From: Leptospiraceae bacterium
Lineage (GTDB): Bacteria; Spirochaetota; Leptospiria; Leptospirales; Leptospiraceae
DNA length: 64,000 nucleotides
Direction of reading: 5' to 3'
NCBI GenBank assembly: GCA_015075105.1
Contig: JABTUZ010000001.1
Coordinates: 310,001-374,000 of the forward strand
Position numbers and translations under genes: made by a program. Numbering within the stretch: the first letter of the stretch is position 1; each line of letters starts with the position of its first letter. This document shows, piece after piece, positions 45,308 through 56,068 of this stretch. The notes under the pieces are model-generated. The model did not search any database. It was not told the DNA's origin and was given only the letters and a program-made list of their open reading frames with translations.

Positions 45308-45780
45308 ATGAACCCACAAAAATATGCAGAAACCCAATCGAGCTTGCTTGTTCCAGCAAAATATATGGACGAGTTCAATAGAAGAACAACGGGTTTTTCG
45401 AGACGAAAATATTTACACGCATTGCTGAACAGATACAGAAATGTGATTCTTTGGGGTACTTTTGAGAAAATGGATAGAGTAAAGAAAGCGTATCAAGAAG
45501 TCGGACAAAATTTGCAAAAGAAGAATTTGAATAAATAACTGGATTGAGCTTGGCATTCTTGCAGACTGGCTTGGCACCACAAAGACAGCTCTTTTTACTC
45601 TTTTGTTAGTGCTTGACCTTGCCGAATGGGACATAATTCTCCCCACCAGATTCTTCGAGAATGGAGTTCCACCCGGTAACCACGATTGCGGGGAGCTTAC
45701 CTCTCAAAGAGAAAACAACCCGCTACAACAGACTAAAACGACAAAAACCCGACGAAAAAGAAAGAAAAAACCCGACTTAA
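45308..45780 (+). pseudogene. DUF1564 family gene, frameshifted, copy A
   Basis: The first frame gives 76 codons from ATG 45308 (MNPQKYAETQSSLLVPAKYM to QNLQKKNLNK) with an excellent AAGGAG site. After a stop at 45538 the family sequence resumes one frame over as WIELGILADWLGTTKTALF and FFENGVP, then shifts again to VTTIAGSLPL and TTRYNRLKRQKP. At least two frameshifts separate the pieces. The N-terminal helix-turn-helix-like part could still be made as a truncated 76-residue protein. Family function is unknown; a DNA- or RNA-binding role is suggested only by its basic composition. Confidence 0.85.
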
Positions 45781-45886
45781 CTCAAAAAGATAAAATTTTA
45801 ATTTCATATTAGAATGATTCTAATTTTATAGACAAGAAAATGATTTCTATAAAACTGGAATTATCAATTCATTATAGAGGTATAAG

Positions 45887-46201
45887 ATGAAATTATTTTG
45901 TAAATATTTGTTAATTTTTACTTTTATTTCTCTAACCGTATCGCTTTCTTCAGAAGAAACATCAAAAGTTTGCTTGCCTGTTGAAAATAGTCAAAAATAT
46001 TTAGTTAAAAGAAGAGATCACAAGAAAACCAATATACAAAATTTGAAAAATACATTAGAGTTAAAAAATGCAGTCTATGTACAAAAAAACAAAAATCAAT
46101 CTGGTGTGAATCAAGAAATCTGTGATAGAAAAAAATCTACAAAATTGCTTAAAGAAGATTTTCTAAAAAATATTAAGTTAGAAGAAATTCCTAAAGTATA
46201 A
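45887..46201 (+). CDS. Small exported hypothetical protein
   Basis: 104 residues with a signal peptide (about 1-22, KYLLIFTFISLTVSLS) and a basic, Lys-rich remainder with two Cys (KVCLP, EICDRK). GAGGTATAAG precedes the ATG. No family recognised. It lies between repeat copy A and nadB, an accessory pocket. Confidence 0.55.
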   Translation: MKLFCKYLLIFTFISLTVSLSSEETSKVCLPVENSQKYLVKRRDHKKTNIQNLKNTLELKNAVYVQKNKNQSGVNQEICDRKKSTKLLKEDFLKNIKLEEIPKV

Positions 46202-46207
46202 AATTTT

Positions 46208-47803
46208 TTAACTTGATCGAAGGATTGTATCATTTCTGGAAGGCTCTCTGGTTTCAGGATAGTCTGTTGTAAAATGAAGTCCTCTACTTTCTTTTCTGAG
46301 GATTGCAGATCGAATAGTGAGATCGGCTATTTGCAAAATATTTCGGAGTTCCAACAAGGAATTTGTAATAATTGTCCTATTGTAATAATCTCTTACTTCT
46401 TCAAAAATCAACTCTATTCTTCTTTTTGCTCTTTCTAAACGAAGATTACTTCTAACTATCCCAACATAATTACTCATAATAGTTTTTACTTCGTGAAGGT
46501 TATGCGAAATAAGAACCCATTCTTCTGTATTAATCATACCTTCTTTATTCCATTCAGGCACTTCATTAGCTTCTTGTAAAAATACAGTTTTTTCTTTTTC
46601 TATATCCATTGCAATCCGATTAGAAAAAACGAGTCCTTCCAATAAACTATTAGATGCCAAACGATTTCCGCCATGCACGCCTGTGCACGCTGCCTCACCG
46701 GAAGAGTATAAATTTAGAATATTTGTCTTGCCCCATACATCGGTTTCAATCCCTCCACACATATAATGAGCTGCGGGTACTACCGGTATCGGAGTTTCGG
46801 TAATATCAATCCCAAGCGACTTACATTTTTCATAAATCGAAGGAAAGTATTTTATAATTTCTGGTTTAATCAAATGAGTTACATCTAAGAGAACATGAGT
46901 CTCTCCTCTTTTTTTCAACTCGTTATCAATTGCTCTAGCAACAATATCTCGTGGTGCTAAATCTCCCATCTCGTGGTATTCTTTCATAAACGCTTCACCA
47001 TTCAAACGTCGAAGGATTCCCCCTTTCCCTCTGACCGCCTCAGAAATTAAAAATGAGTTTCCGTTTTCGTGGTAGAGTGAAGTCGGGTGGAACTGATAGA
47101 ATTCCATATTTTTTATAATTGCACCTGCTCTAAACGCACAGGCAACTCCATCACCTGTCGCAATCTCCGGATTGGTTGTATGAAGATACACTTGTCCGGC
47201 ACCTCCCGTGCAGATAATTGTTTTTTTTGCAAGAAGGGGAAATATTTCACCTTTCCTGATTTGTAAAATATAAGCTCCATAGCATATATTAGTTTTATTT
47301 TTATTTTTCTTTATATGATGTGGGGTGATTAAGTCAACACAGGTATGGTATTCTAAGATTTTAATATTTCCATTTGCTTTCACTGCCGATAGCAAGCTAT
47401 TTTCTACTTCTCTTCCTGTTCTATCGTATGCGTGAACAATTCTTTTGTGTCTGTGTCCACCTTCCAGTCCTAGATCTAAATTCCCATCAATGTCCCTATT
47501 AAACGGCACTCCAAGAGTGATTAATTCTTCTACTGATTTTGGTCCTTCTTCAACTAATATACGAGTGGCTTCCAAATCACAAAGCCCAGCACCTGCCTCT
47601 AAGGTATCTTTCAGATGACTTTCTTTATTATCAGTCTTGGCGAATACAGATGCGATCCCACCTTGTGCATAATTTGTGTTTGATTCAAAATCAGATTTTT
47701 TAGTGACAATAGTGACCTCACCGAATTTTGCGAGCTTTAACGCACAAAATAATCCGGCAAGACCACTACCGATTATTAAAAAATCTGTTTTCTTTTTATG
47801 CAA
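46208..47803 (-). CDS. nadB: L-aspartate oxidase NadB
   Basis: 531 residues. FAD-binding GSGLAGL (12-18), [21 protein letters not shown], the active-site [18 protein letters not shown] and the [16 protein letters not shown] region, with GGIETD and [17 protein letters not shown], distinguish NadB from fumarate reductase/succinate dehydrogenase. It oxidises aspartate to iminoaspartate, the first step to NAD. nadA and nadC are not in the window. It lies 13 bp downstream of the S41 protease on the same strand. Confidence 0.93.
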   Translation of the reverse strand: MHKKKTDFLIIGSGLAGLFCALKLAKFGEVTIVTKKSDFESNTNYAQGGIASVFAKTDNKESHLKDTLEAGAGLCDLEATRILVEEGPKSVEELITLGVPFNRDIDGNLDLGLEGGHRHKRIVHAYDRTGREVENSLLSAVKANGNIKILEYHTCVDLITPHHIKKNKNKTNICYGAYILQIRKGEIFPLLAKKTIICTGGAGQVYLHTTNPEIATGDGVACAFRAGAIIKNMEFYQFHPTSLYHENGNSFLISEAVRGKGGILRRLNGEAFMKEYHEMGDLAPRDIVARAIDNELKKRGETHVLLDVTHLIKPEIIKYFPSIYEKCKSLGIDITETPIPVVPAAHYMCGGIETDVWGKTNILNLYSSGEAACTGVHGGNRLASNSLLEGLVFSNRIAMDIEKEKTVFLQEANEVPEWNKEGMINTEEWVLISHNLHEVKTIMSNYVGIVRSNLRLERAKRRIELIFEEVRDYYNRTIITNSLLELRNILQIADLTIRSAILRKESRGLHFTTDYPETREPSRNDTILRSS

Positions 47804-47816
47804 TTCAAAGCACCGA

Positions 47817-49631
47817 TTATTTCACAGCAATAAGTGCCTCAATGTAATCCAAGGAACGAATCAATTGATAGTCCGGCTTTATAGGATCGTTTTTATGCTT
47901 TTGTAAAAAACTCTCAGACATACCTTTTTTCTTTACCCAGTCTTTCAGTTTCTCTAAATTAAAATATGTTTTATGTTTTTTGTCAGATTCAATTTTTGGA
48001 AGGTGAGCCCACATATTCTCTTCTCTATACTGAAAAGGGAAACTCCCATCTTCTTCTGCGGACACTTCAATATCAGGATTTACCCCTACTACTTGAATAG
48101 TCATCCCGGAAGGATCGTAGTATCTGGATTGGGTGAGCTTTAAAACAAAATCTCTATTACCCGGAAGAGGATCAATTAACTTTTGCACAGTGGCTTTTCC
48201 AAAAGTTCTTTCACCAAGCAGCAATGCCCTTCCGTGGTGTTGCAATGCGCTTGCCACAATTTCACTTGCTGAAGCTGACTTGGCATTAATCAATACTACC
48301 ATTGGTAGATTTGTGATTTCATTATTCGGTTCTGCTCTTGCCTCTTCAGTGCCTTGATCCCGACCGGTACTTACAATGACTCCCTTAGATAAAAACATAT
48401 CGCTTATATCAATTGCGAGATCGAGATAGCCACCTGCGTTATTCCTCAAATCTAAAACCAACGCTTTTAGTTTGATATTCTTCTTTGCAGCTTCTTTTTC
48501 CAATTCATTATACGCATTTTTTATATCTCTATCGGATGATTCAGTATTTGATTTTACAAAACCGGTTAATTTAATATAGCCAATATGCTCGTGGTCTTTT
48601 ATTAAATTTTTGGTTACATTTTTCATCTCGATGGTTGCTCTTTCTACTTCTATATTAAACAGCTGAGTCGAGCCTTTTCTTTTCAGAGTAAGCACTACTT
48701 TAGTACCTTTTTTCCCTTTGATTCTCTTTACTACTTTATCTAAAGACAATCCTTTCACGGCTTTGCCGTCAACTGCAAGGATAACATCCCCAGATCGAAT
48801 GCCGGCTTTCACTGCGGGTCTTCCCTCCAAAGGATTTTCTATGATTACCTCGCGAGGTCCTCCTCCACTGAGGATTGCCCCTATACCTTCAAAGGTAGAG
48901 TCTTGAATTTTAGCCATTGACTCTTCCCACATTTCTTTTAAAAATACACTTGAGTGAGGATCCAAAGAATTCAAATATCCATTGGCGGCAGCAAGATAAA
49001 CATCCTTCATTCCAAATTCACTTTTTTTATCGGCTTCTTCATCCACTTCAAACATCGGATCTTTAAATGGGGACTCTCTATATTTTGATATATTGTCTTG
49101 AACAAAAGCGATTACACGATCAAAATCTTTTTTGGAAAAATGAATTTGCTCCCAACGAGATGCGAGAATTGATTTTTTAATCTGCTCTCTTTCCATCATT
49201 TTCTTCAATTCATCATTTTGAATTTTAGGTTTTGAGCTTTCGGCCTGATACTTTTTTTTACGAAGCTCTTCTACTTTTGTATAATCAGGATTAAATATCA
49301 CAAATCTGTCGGATGGAGATATTTTAAAAGTTTCTCCCGGAAAAATCTCTTCTACTTCTTCGTATTTCGCTCTATCTTTAAAATAACTTTCAGGGTATAA
49401 AAATAAAGCGTGAGGAAGAGACATTAACGCAAATATTGCAGCATCGGTATAGGCACGATCTACATGGATATTTTTCTCGATATATTGTTTTTCAACTGTG
49501 CTGACTACTGTCTCAAAATCGCGGGAAGTAAAATCGTAGGAGCGTGGAGATTTCTTTGCTTTTGACTCACAATTAATCGTAAGCGATAAAATCAAAAAAA
49601 TAGATACGGAAAACAGTTTTAGAAATTTCAC
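47817..49631 (-). CDS. S41 C-terminal processing protease, lipoprotein
   Basis: 604 residues. Lipobox LTINC (Cys21) anchors it; a long N-terminal region (about 30-210) precedes a PDZ domain (about 240-320, [19 protein letters not shown] and [12 protein letters not shown]) and the S41 core with [15 protein letters not shown] (nucleophile Ser near residue 460) and [10 protein letters not shown] with the general-base Lys. Ctp proteases trim C-termini of envelope proteins. The N-terminal region is longer than in typical CtpA. nadB follows 13 bp later. Confidence 0.92.
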   Translation of the reverse strand: MKFLKLFSVSIFLILSLTINCESKAKKSPRSYDFTSRDFETVVSTVEKQYIEKNIHVDRAYTDAAIFALMSLPHALFLYPESYFKDRAKYEEVEEIFPGETFKISPSDRFVIFNPDYTKVEELRKKKYQAESSKPKIQNDELKKMMEREQIKKSILASRWEQIHFSKKDFDRVIAFVQDNISKYRESPFKDPMFEVDEEADKKSEFGMKDVYLAAANGYLNSLDPHSSVFLKEMWEESMAKIQDSTFEGIGAILSGGGPREVIIENPLEGRPAVKAGIRSGDVILAVDGKAVKGLSLDKVVKRIKGKKGTKVVLTLKRKGSTQLFNIEVERATIEMKNVTKNLIKDHEHIGYIKLTGFVKSNTESSDRDIKNAYNELEKEAAKKNIKLKALVLDLRNNAGGYLDLAIDISDMFLSKGVIVSTGRDQGTEEARAEPNNEITNLPMVVLINAKSASASEIVASALQHHGRALLLGERTFGKATVQKLIDPLPGNRDFVLKLTQSRYYDPSGMTIQVVGVNPDIEVSAEEDGSFPFQYREENMWAHLPKIESDKKHKTYFNLEKLKDWVKKKGMSESFLQKHKNDPIKPDYQLIRSLDYIEALIAVK

Positions 49632-49723
49632 AAAAATGCCTCTTTAATAATTCAAATCTTTTGAAAACAAATATATTTCCTTCCCATAGTTATGTCAATA
49701 GTCATTTTTCTGCAATTTTTATC

Positions 49724-49750
49724 TTGACACGAAGAATTTTAAAGTACAAT
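49724..49750 (+). promoter_or_regulatory. Putative sigma-70 promoter
   Basis: TTGACA at 49724-49729 and TACAAT at 49745-49750 are both near consensus, but the spacer is only 15 bases. The ATG of the lipoprotein gene is 15 bases further, so the leader would be very short. Confidence 0.45.
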
Positions 49751-49765
49751 AGAATTACATAAGAA

Positions 49766-50683
49766 ATGAAATACCTTTGTATCTGCTTTATTGTTTTCCT
49801 TGCCAATTGTTCTACTGCTCTATTTAGAGAAAAACCCGGAACTCCTGAATATTGGAAATTTTCAGAAAGAGTATTTATAGATTTTTACGGCTCTGAATCA
49901 AAAAGAGAAGATGCGTTTTCTGCACTTGAAAAAAAGTGCAATTCTACAAGTAAGTTGGAGGCCCTATCCTGCTACAATTTATCTGTTTTGTATTTTTATT
50001 CAAAAAAAATTAATGAATCGTATAAATTTGCAAAAAAGGCTGTCCTGAAAAATCCCAAGGATGAGCTATATCTTGACATGCTAAGGCAAGCTGCCATAGA
50101 ATTACAGGACACAGAGGCACTTCAGAACGATTACCCCGGAGAAGAAAACGAAATTGCCTCTTCCTTTACAAAACTATCGATCTATTGCAAGAACAATAAC
50201 GAAAAGTCTGCTCTATTGGAATTTGAGTTTTTAATTTCCAGAGGATATATTACAAAAGAAATTCTGCATTCCCCTCAATACGAAAACTGTCTTTCTAAAG
50301 ATTCTTTAAAAATGATTTCGCATAACGTAAAAAATGCAAAAATCAACTACAAAAATTTTTTCTTAAAAGAAAAGAAAGATTCTCATGAGTTTAGTCCTGT
50401 TTGGGATACGGTTAGCTATCTGGATACAACACAACCCAATTTACGAGAGCCTCCCAAAAAAAATCTTACAAAGCACTGGTTGAATTTTAGAAAAAGTATT
50501 TCTTCGGAAGACTACACTACCGCAAAAGAAACATTAAAATTATTTTTTGAAGAAATTCAAAACGGATTAGTGAAAGACAAAAAACATAAACACCTTTATC
50601 ATTCCATAAACAAGGCAGCAAGGCTTTTGATTGAGCAGGATAAATTTTTTGAGAAATTTAAGAACTTAACGAAAGAGCTTTAA
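49766..50683 (+). CDS. Putative lipoprotein with helical repeats
   Basis: 305 residues. Lipobox FLANC gives Cys15. [41 protein letters not shown] (residues about 73-113) is a TPR-like hairpin, and the C-terminal half is helical too. Likely an envelope scaffold protein, function unknown. Its 3' end overlaps the convergent pdxJ gene by 26 bp. Confidence 0.7.
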   Translation: MKYLCICFIVFLANCSTALFREKPGTPEYWKFSERVFIDFYGSESKREDAFSALEKKCNSTSKLEALSCYNLSVLYFYSKKINESYKFAKKAVLKNPKDELYLDMLRQAAIELQDTEALQNDYPGEENEIASSFTKLSIYCKNNNEKSALLEFEFLISRGYITKEILHSPQYENCLSKDSLKMISHNVKNAKINYKNFFLKEKKDSHEFSPVWDTVSYLDTTQPNLREPPKKNLTKHWLNFRKSISSEDYTTAKETLKLFFEEIQNGLVKDKKHKHLYHSINKAARLLIEQDKFFEKFKNLTKEL

Positions 50684-51413
50684 GATAGGCTTTCACAGAA
50701 TTCTCAATTCCAACGTGCAAGGCGTAAGAAATCAGTCTGTGACCGATAGACACTTCCTCAAGACCGGAAAGATTCCTAAACACCATTAAATTTTTATGAT
50801 CCAAGTCATGCCCTGCATTAATTCCAAGCCCAAGTTTCATTGCTTCCATAGCTGTTTTTTCAAAAAGAATGAATGCTTCTTTTCCTTTTTCCACACTTTT
50901 TTCAAACTGAAAAGCAAAAGGCCCCGTGTACAATTCAATTCTATCTGCTCCAATATCTTTTGCAATGTTTAGATTTTCTGCTCCTGCTTCTACAAATAAA
51001 GATACTCTAATATTTTTCTCTTTGATTTTTTGAATGATAGGAGATAGAAATTTAGAGTCTTTTTGTAAATCAAAGCCATGATCAGAGGTGATTTCTCCCG
51101 GATGAACAGGAACTAAGGTCGCTTGATCGGGAAGATTTTCAAAAATTATATCTAAAAACCTTTTACTCGGCTCACCTTCAATATTAAATTCTTTTTTTTG
51201 AGATATTTTTTGATTGTAAGTGTTTAGAAAATTTTTTAATTCGGATACATCTGTTTTTTTAATATGCCTTTCATCTTCTCGCGGGTGGACAGTGATCCCA
51301 TAGGCTCCCGAATTCAAAATAATCTCAGAGAATTCTAAAATATCTGGAATATTTCCTCCACGAGAATTTCTGAGAGTTGCTATTTTGTTTACGTTTACAC
51401 TTAATTTGATCAT
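50658..51413 (-). CDS. pdxJ: Pyridoxine 5'-phosphate synthase PdxJ
   Basis: 251 residues. [21 protein letters not shown] (start), [32 protein letters not shown] and [13 protein letters not shown] are PdxJ blocks holding the phosphate and catalytic Glu/His residues. It joins aminoacetone phosphate and deoxyxylulose phosphate to pyridoxine phosphate. The usual TLVPEKREEVTTEGG reads [14 protein letters not shown] here, so part of the active-site loop is divergent. The 220-bp gap upstream is AT-rich and shared with the divergent FYDLN gene; I see no clear signal there. Confidence 0.88.
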   Translation of the reverse strand: MIKLSVNVNKIATLRNSRGGNIPDILEFSEIILNSGAYGITVHPREDERHIKKTDVSELKNFLNTYNQKISQKKEFNIEGEPSKRFLDIIFENLPDQATLVPVHPGEITSDHGFDLQKDSKFLSPIIQKIKEKNIRVSLFVEAGAENLNIAKDIGADRIELYTGPFAFQFEKSVEKGKEAFILFEKTAMEAMKLGLGINAGHDLDHKNLMVFRNLSGLEEVSIGHRLISYALHVGIENSVKAYLKALSLSS

Positions 51414-51635
51414 TTACAATCCAAAATTATTAACTATTTTATTTTGTGCCACTTTTGTTTAAGATTAATTGCTGATTTCAATAATATATCCTTAATTTTC
51501 GATTGTGTTTTTATGATAGCATAAAAACTAAAAAGTACAAATTTCCCGTATAAATTCAAGAATTTTCAAAAAATATAAATAAAAGCAATGAAATAGTTGC
51601 ATAAAAACGGATAAAATGTTTTTAGTCTCTTTTTT

Positions 51636-52022
51636 ATGGTAAAAAAGAAACCCAAACCCAAAACCAAAACACCCATTGTCAAAAAAAAGCCGACAGCTTC
51701 TCCTTCTTCTAAAAAGAAATCCAAATCAAGCGGGAAGACTACTTCAAAAGGCTCAGGACTTGGGAAAAAGCATACCTGCTACAATTGTGATACAAAATTT
51801 TACGATTTAGGTCATTTACCTCCAACTTGTCCAAAATGTGGTGTAGATCAAACTCAAAAACCGGTTGTAAAAACCAGAAAAGTAACTCCTAAGGTTACAG
51901 AGTTTGACGTAGTCGATGAAGATTTAGGTATAAACGAACAAAGCGAAGAAATCGTCGAAGACGCAGACCTTGAAATGGAAGAGGGTGAGACTGAATTAAT
52001 CGAAGAGGATGAAGGGCACTGA
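51636..52022 (+). CDS. FYDLN-type acidic/Zn-ribbon protein
   Basis: 128 residues. A Lys/Pro/Ser-rich N-terminus (about 1-45), a zinc-ribbon-like centre with CYNCDTKFYDLGHLPPTCPKCG (two CxxC pairs, here within residues 48-69), and an acidic tail. The TKFYDL segment is the namesake of the TIGR02300 FYDLN_acid family. Role unknown. Its stop overlaps the CTG start proposed for miaA. Confidence 0.85.
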   Translation: MVKKKPKPKTKTPIVKKKPTASPSSKKKSKSSGKTTSKGSGLGKKHTCYNCDTKFYDLGHLPPTCPKCGVDQTQKPVVKTRKVTPKVTEFDVVDEDLGINEQSEEIVEDADLEMEEGETELIEEDEGH

Positions 52023-52957
52023 AAAAATCCAATCTCTTTGTTATTTCAGGACCTACTGGTTCAGGAAAGACAGGAATTGTATCAGAATTAAACCCAGAAA
52101 TCTTTGAAGTAATTTCTTTTGATTCAAGACAAATTTATCAAGAGTTGGATATTGGAACTGCAAAACCAACCCTGAAAGAAAGAGAGTGTATCGAGCATCA
52201 TTTAGTAGATTTTCTTTCTCCATCAGAAAAAATAAACGCAAATATTTTTGTAGAACTTGCTAATGACTCCTTAAACAAGATTTTGCTAAAAAATAAAATC
52301 CCTGTAATTGTATGTGGAACAGGGTTTTATTTAAAAGCATTTTTGTATGGCATGTATCCTGTTCCATCAATCTCTGAAAAAATAAAAAATCAAATAGAAA
52401 GTATGGCAAAGAGCGAAAAATGGGATTTACTCAAAGAATTGGATTTTGAGGCTTCAAAAAATCTTTCACAAAACGATGAATATAGAATTATTCGAGCATT
52501 AGAAGTGAATCTTTCAGGGGTGAGATGGTCTGAATTAAAAAACACAAGAGAAGAAGGCGTTCTAAATAGAGACGATCTTCAAATAACAGGTTTTTTTTTA
52601 GACGAAGATAGACAAACCCTTTACAATAGAATTAATAAACGAGCAGAAGAAATGATTCAAAATGGAATTTTAGATGAAACAAGAAAGGTTCTAAAAAAAT
52701 ATGGAGAAAATTGTCCGGCTTTTAATACTCTTGGATATAATTTTACACTTGAATTTATCAGAGGAAAGTTAGATATAGATAGTTTACGGGAGAATCTAAA
52801 AAAATCTCACAGAAATTATGCGAAAAAACAGATTACTTGGTTTAGAAAAGAAAAAATTTTAAAACCGGTTTCTAAAGAGAGCGTATTAGATTATCTAAAA
52901 AAATATAAAACAGGTAAAATATGTCAACCAGAAACAATATTCAAGACCATCTACTAA
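52019..52957 (+). CDS. miaA: tRNA dimethylallyltransferase MiaA, CTG start
   Basis: About 312 residues. The P-loop GPTGSGKT lies at residues 11-18 and is followed by [18 protein letters not shown] and [12 protein letters not shown], then [17 protein letters not shown]. It transfers dimethylallyl to A37 of tRNAs reading UNN codons. In frame, a TGA at 52010-52012 blocks any earlier start and no ATG or GTG occurs before the P-loop, so the start is almost certainly CTG 52019, which overlaps the upstream TGA as CTGA, with GAGGA at 52004-52008. Using ATG 52145 would remove the P-loop. Overlaps hfq by 37 bp. Confidence 0.9.
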   Translation: MKKSNLFVISGPTGSGKTGIVSELNPEIFEVISFDSRQIYQELDIGTAKPTLKERECIEHHLVDFLSPSEKINANIFVELANDSLNKILLKNKIPVIVCGTGFYLKAFLYGMYPVPSISEKIKNQIESMAKSEKWDLLKELDFEASKNLSQNDEYRIIRALEVNLSGVRWSELKNTREEGVLNRDDLQITGFFLDEDRQTLYNRINKRAEEMIQNGILDETRKVLKKYGENCPAFNTLGYNFTLEFIRGKLDIDSLRENLKKSHRNYAKKQITWFRKEKILKPVSKESVLDYLKKYKTGKICQPETIFKTIY

Positions 52958-53166
52958 ATACTGCAAGAAAAGAAAAAATTGAACTCACAATTTATCTTCT
53001 AAACGGAGTCCCATTAAAAGGCAGAGTAGTCAGTTTTGACAATTTTACTTTAGTTTTAGAAAATGACGGCAAACAAAATTTAGTTTACAAGCACGGTATA
53101 TCTACTATTATTCCAGCAAAACCAATTAAATTACAACCGGAAGAAAATAAAGAAACAATCGGTTAG
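52921..53166 (+). CDS. hfq: RNA chaperone Hfq
   Basis: 81 residues. Sm1 motif [23 protein letters not shown] and Sm2 [11 protein letters not shown] match Hfq, a hexameric RNA chaperone that pairs small RNAs with mRNAs. The usual YKHAIST has Gly for Ala. The miaA-hfq order is as in proteobacteria. It starts within the last 37 bp of miaA, so it is translationally linked. Confidence 0.95.
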   Translation: MSTRNNIQDHLLNTARKEKIELTIYLLNGVPLKGRVVSFDNFTLVLENDGKQNLVYKHGISTIIPAKPIKLQPEENKETIG

Positions 53167-53176
53167 ATTTTGGTTC

Positions 53177-54070
53177 ATGCGATATTATTTTAATTCATTT
53201 TTCCGAATATTTTTTGTAACTATTGCAGTTTTTGTACTACACAAATCAGTGTATAGATTGGCATCCGGTGAAACATTGATAGTTCGTACTTCCTCCGGTG
53301 TAGTCAAAGAAACAATTACAAAAGAAGGGTTTCACTTTATTCCTGAAAAATTGGTTCCGGGACTCGTTACAACCAGTACTTTAAGAATAAAAAATCGTAG
53401 CGTAACAGTTCCAATCCGAAAAGAATTGAGTGGCGGGCTTTTTCCTGAAATGGGAGACGAAGGGTATTTGATTTTAAATTACACGGCTTCCTATTCTATT
53501 TCACCGGAAAGTCTGGATGAAATTTTTTCTGAAGCAAACGGAAAAGAAGAGAGTATCTCAAAGATTGCTTCAGAATTTGTACAACAAAAATTCTCAATTT
53601 CTTTCAGCGCTTTATACAAAGACCCTACAGAATTGCCCTTATTAAAAAATAGAATTATTGACTATACAGAAAAAAATATACTTACCGATCTTAATGACCC
53701 GAAATCCAAATTTAAAGGATTTACTTTTGAAAATGTAAGAATCTCAAAATTAGACTTACCTGACCCAAAGGTGTACTTGAGACTTTTTGCAGGTACCGAC
53801 TTAGTAATTAGAGCAAGAATCGAAAGAGCCAATGCGAGTATTCGAGGCGAGGGGATTGCGATTGAACAAACCAAAAAAGACGAAGCCTATTTCAAGAGAT
53901 TAGAAAAAACAGCAGGGTTTTTAAAAAAATATCCTGACTTGAAAGAATTTGCACTCACAGACAGACTTTCGGAAAAAGTTCAAGTAATTGCTCTTCCAAA
54001 TGAAAAATATATCGGAGAAGCTCTAAAAGACAAAATCAAACCAAAACGAATTCCAAAGGAAATAGAATGA
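53177..54070 (+). CDS. SPFH/Band 7-like membrane protein
   Basis: 297 residues. An N-terminal membrane helix (about 8-24) is followed by a prohibitin-type region: [24 protein letters not shown], a helical middle and [26 protein letters not shown] proteins form membrane-associated ring or cage complexes. The family match is by pattern only. Its stop overlaps the next start as ATGA. Cotranscribed with hfq. Confidence 0.7.
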   Translation: MRYYFNSFFRIFFVTIAVFVLHKSVYRLASGETLIVRTSSGVVKETITKEGFHFIPEKLVPGLVTTSTLRIKNRSVTVPIRKELSGGLFPEMGDEGYLILNYTASYSISPESLDEIFSEANGKEESISKIASEFVQQKFSISFSALYKDPTELPLLKNRIIDYTEKNILTDLNDPKSKFKGFTFENVRISKLDLPDPKVYLRLFAGTDLVIRARIERANASIRGEGIAIEQTKKDEAYFKRLEKTAGFLKKYPDLKEFALTDRLSEKVQVIALPNEKYIGEALKDKIKPKRIPKEIE

Positions 54071-55134
54071 TCCCACCAAACGAAAAACCGGTTGTATTGA
54101 TTATGGCAGGAGGGAAGGGAGAAAGATTTTGGCCGACCTCCAGAATTTCTTCTCCAAAACAACTGCAAAAAGTTTACTCTTCTAAAACCCTGTTAAAAGA
54201 AACTCTGGATCGAGCAGCAACACTAACTTCCCGCGATCGAATATATATTGGAACAAATGCTACCCTCAAAAAAGAAATCCTAAAACAGGAAAAAAGTTTT
54301 CCTGAAAAGAATTTTATTATAGAGCCTGAAGGGAAAAATACAGCACCAATTGTAGCCCTTGCTTCTTTGTATTTTCAAGCCAAGTACAAAAACCCTGTAC
54401 AAATTGTTTTGTCTGCGGATGCATTTATAGATCCTGTGAAAGAATTTACCAAAACAATTCAAAATGCAATCCTTGAAGCAGAGGACAACTTAGTACTTCT
54501 CGGAGTAAAACCAAACAGACCGGAGACAGGCTATGGTTATCTTTCCGTCGGAAAGGCCTCCAGCAACGGATTTCAAGTGAAAGCATTTTTTGAAAAACCC
54601 GAACACAAATTAGCCGTAAAATATATTAAAAAACCAAACTTTTATTGGAATCCGGGTATATTTATTTGGAAAACGGAAACAATTCTTTCTGAATTTGAAA
54701 AGCACGCGCCTTATATTTATAATCCTTTAAAGTCTGCTTTTCCTTTTAAAAATTTTGGAGATCTGACGACTGTATTTAAAATTCTTCCTTCAGAAGCCAT
54801 TGATACTGCCATCATGGAAAAAAGTAACAAAATTCGTATGGTGAAAGCTCTATTTTCTTGGGACGATGTGGGTTCATGGATTTCCTTGGAAAGAGTCCTT
54901 CCCGGAGATAAAAACAACAACCACCATAAAGGCAAGTCTGTGCACTATTTTCACTCAAAAGGCAATATTTCTTCAACAAAGAAGGATTTTATCGCATTTT
55001 TGGGGGTAAATGATCTAATTTTAGTCGAAGAAGAAGACGTAATATTGGTTAGCTCAAAAACAGGAATTAGTGAAATAAAAAAGATGATTAGTGAACTTGG
55101 AAAAAATAGAAGTTTACAAAAGTATTTGGAATAA
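54067..55134 (+). CDS. Mannose-1-phosphate guanylyltransferase
   Basis: 355 residues. Nucleotidyltransferase signature [16 protein letters not shown] (about 11-26) with SSPKQL, then [20 protein letters not shown] and [13 protein letters not shown], followed by the WDDVGSW motif. It makes GDP-mannose from mannose-1-phosphate and GTP for surface polysaccharides. There is no C-terminal phosphomannose isomerase domain as in bifunctional ManC/AlgA. Overlaps the SPFH gene by 4 bp. Confidence 0.9.
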   Translation: MIPPNEKPVVLIMAGGKGERFWPTSRISSPKQLQKVYSSKTLLKETLDRAATLTSRDRIYIGTNATLKKEILKQEKSFPEKNFIIEPEGKNTAPIVALASLYFQAKYKNPVQIVLSADAFIDPVKEFTKTIQNAILEAEDNLVLLGVKPNRPETGYGYLSVGKASSNGFQVKAFFEKPEHKLAVKYIKKPNFYWNPGIFIWKTETILSEFEKHAPYIYNPLKSAFPFKNFGDLTTVFKILPSEAIDTAIMEKSNKIRMVKALFSWDDVGSWISLERVLPGDKNNNHHKGKSVHYFHSKGNISSTKKDFIAFLGVNDLILVEEEDVILVSSKTGISEIKKMISELGKNRSLQKYLE

Positions 55135-55171
55135 TTTCCTGAACTTGAAAGTAAAGAATTAGGAGAGGTGA

Positions 55172-55267
55172 ATGCCTTCCGGTAAGAAAAGAAAACGAAA
55201 AAAAATTGCAACTCACAAGCGTAAGAAAAAACGCAGGGCAAACAGACACAAAAAGAAAGGGAAATAA
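55172..55267 (+). CDS. 31-residue AURKAIP1/COX24 (mS38)-like small basic protein
   Basis: Only 31 codons: a basic peptide MPSGKKRKRKKIATHKRKK and a Lys/Arg/His tail. AGGAGAGG at 55161-55168 is a very strong ribosome site. The MPSGKKRKRxKxxTHKRKKR pattern is that of the bacterial AURKAIP1/COX24-domain proteins, relatives of mitochondrial ribosomal mS38, so it is probably a small-subunit ribosomal component. It follows the guanylyltransferase by 37 bp. Confidence 0.85.
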   Translation: MPSGKKRKRKKIATHKRKKKRRANRHKKKGK

Positions 55268-55327
55268 CCCTTTTTAAACTTTCAATATTCTTAAGTAGGT
55301 TTTTGAAATCACCGATAGTTTTACTAT

Positions 55328-56059
55328 ATGTTAAGTGAAGGTGATTTTCAAGCCTATAGAAAATGGTGGAAAAAAGGGAAATCCTCCCTAAGAGGGTTTC
55401 ACAAGTCTTATAAAGCGATAACCCCGGATGGAGATGTACTTCAAGCGGACTTTAATTATCACGAAAGACTTGTGCACTTATATGTAGAAGTTTCCGGGGA
55501 GAGAGGTAGAGCTTTTTCTGCAAATATTAAGCAAGGCTCTATTATCCGCGAAAAAGATATAACAACTGGCAGATCTGGTTCAATAAAAAACCGGATCCAC
55601 CCGTTTAGGCATATCTTTTCTTGCATCCCGGACAACGATTTATTAGAATCCCTTGGTGGTGCTTATGATATCTCCCGAACTTCACTTGGGAAGCCTTCTT
55701 ATATCCCCGATTCTTCCCAGCATTCTGAAAATTTTGAACTTGTAAAAAAAGAGAATTTTTTTGAGCGATTAAAACGACAAAGACTTGAAAGAATTGAAAA
55801 GTATGGTACACTTCGTCAAAGATTTAAAAAAAGATTTTGGGGTGATTTGCACGATTTTGTATTAGGCTCTTCGCTTGGTGTTGCAATTTACTACCACTTT
55901 TTCGATTTTTTTATACTTGGAGCTACCTTGGCCGGTTTTGGTTTTTTTTTCGGGGGTTTAGACTGGGTTATTAGAGATAGAAGTCCACTAATGATAAAAG
56001 TATTTTTATTTATGGGAATCGGCTCTTATTTTTTCTATACAGGATATACACAATATTAA
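55328..56059 (+). CDS. Hypothetical protein with C-terminal membrane helices
   Basis: 243 residues. The N-terminal 150 are soluble, beginning MLSEGDFQAYRKWWKKGK with a beta-rich part, then a strongly basic helix (FFERLKRQRLERIEKYGTLRQRFKKRF, residues about 145-171). Three membrane helices follow (about 180-197, 200-218, 225-242). Not a family I recognise. cheW begins 9 bp downstream, so it may be linked to chemotaxis, which is inference. Confidence 0.65.
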   Translation: MLSEGDFQAYRKWWKKGKSSLRGFHKSYKAITPDGDVLQADFNYHERLVHLYVEVSGERGRAFSANIKQGSIIREKDITTGRSGSIKNRIHPFRHIFSCIPDNDLLESLGGAYDISRTSLGKPSYIPDSSQHSENFELVKKENFFERLKRQRLERIEKYGTLRQRFKKRFWGDLHDFVLGSSLGVAIYYHFFDFFILGATLAGFGFFFGGLDWVIRDRSPLMIKVFLFMGIGSYFFYTGYTQY

Positions 56060-56068
56060 AGGTTTACA

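Noticed and set aside
44898-45780. Whole-assembly homopolymer errors as the cause of DUF1564 frameshifts
   Set aside because: The long genes across the window are intact in spite of many A/T runs, so local decay is more likely, although read data were not available.
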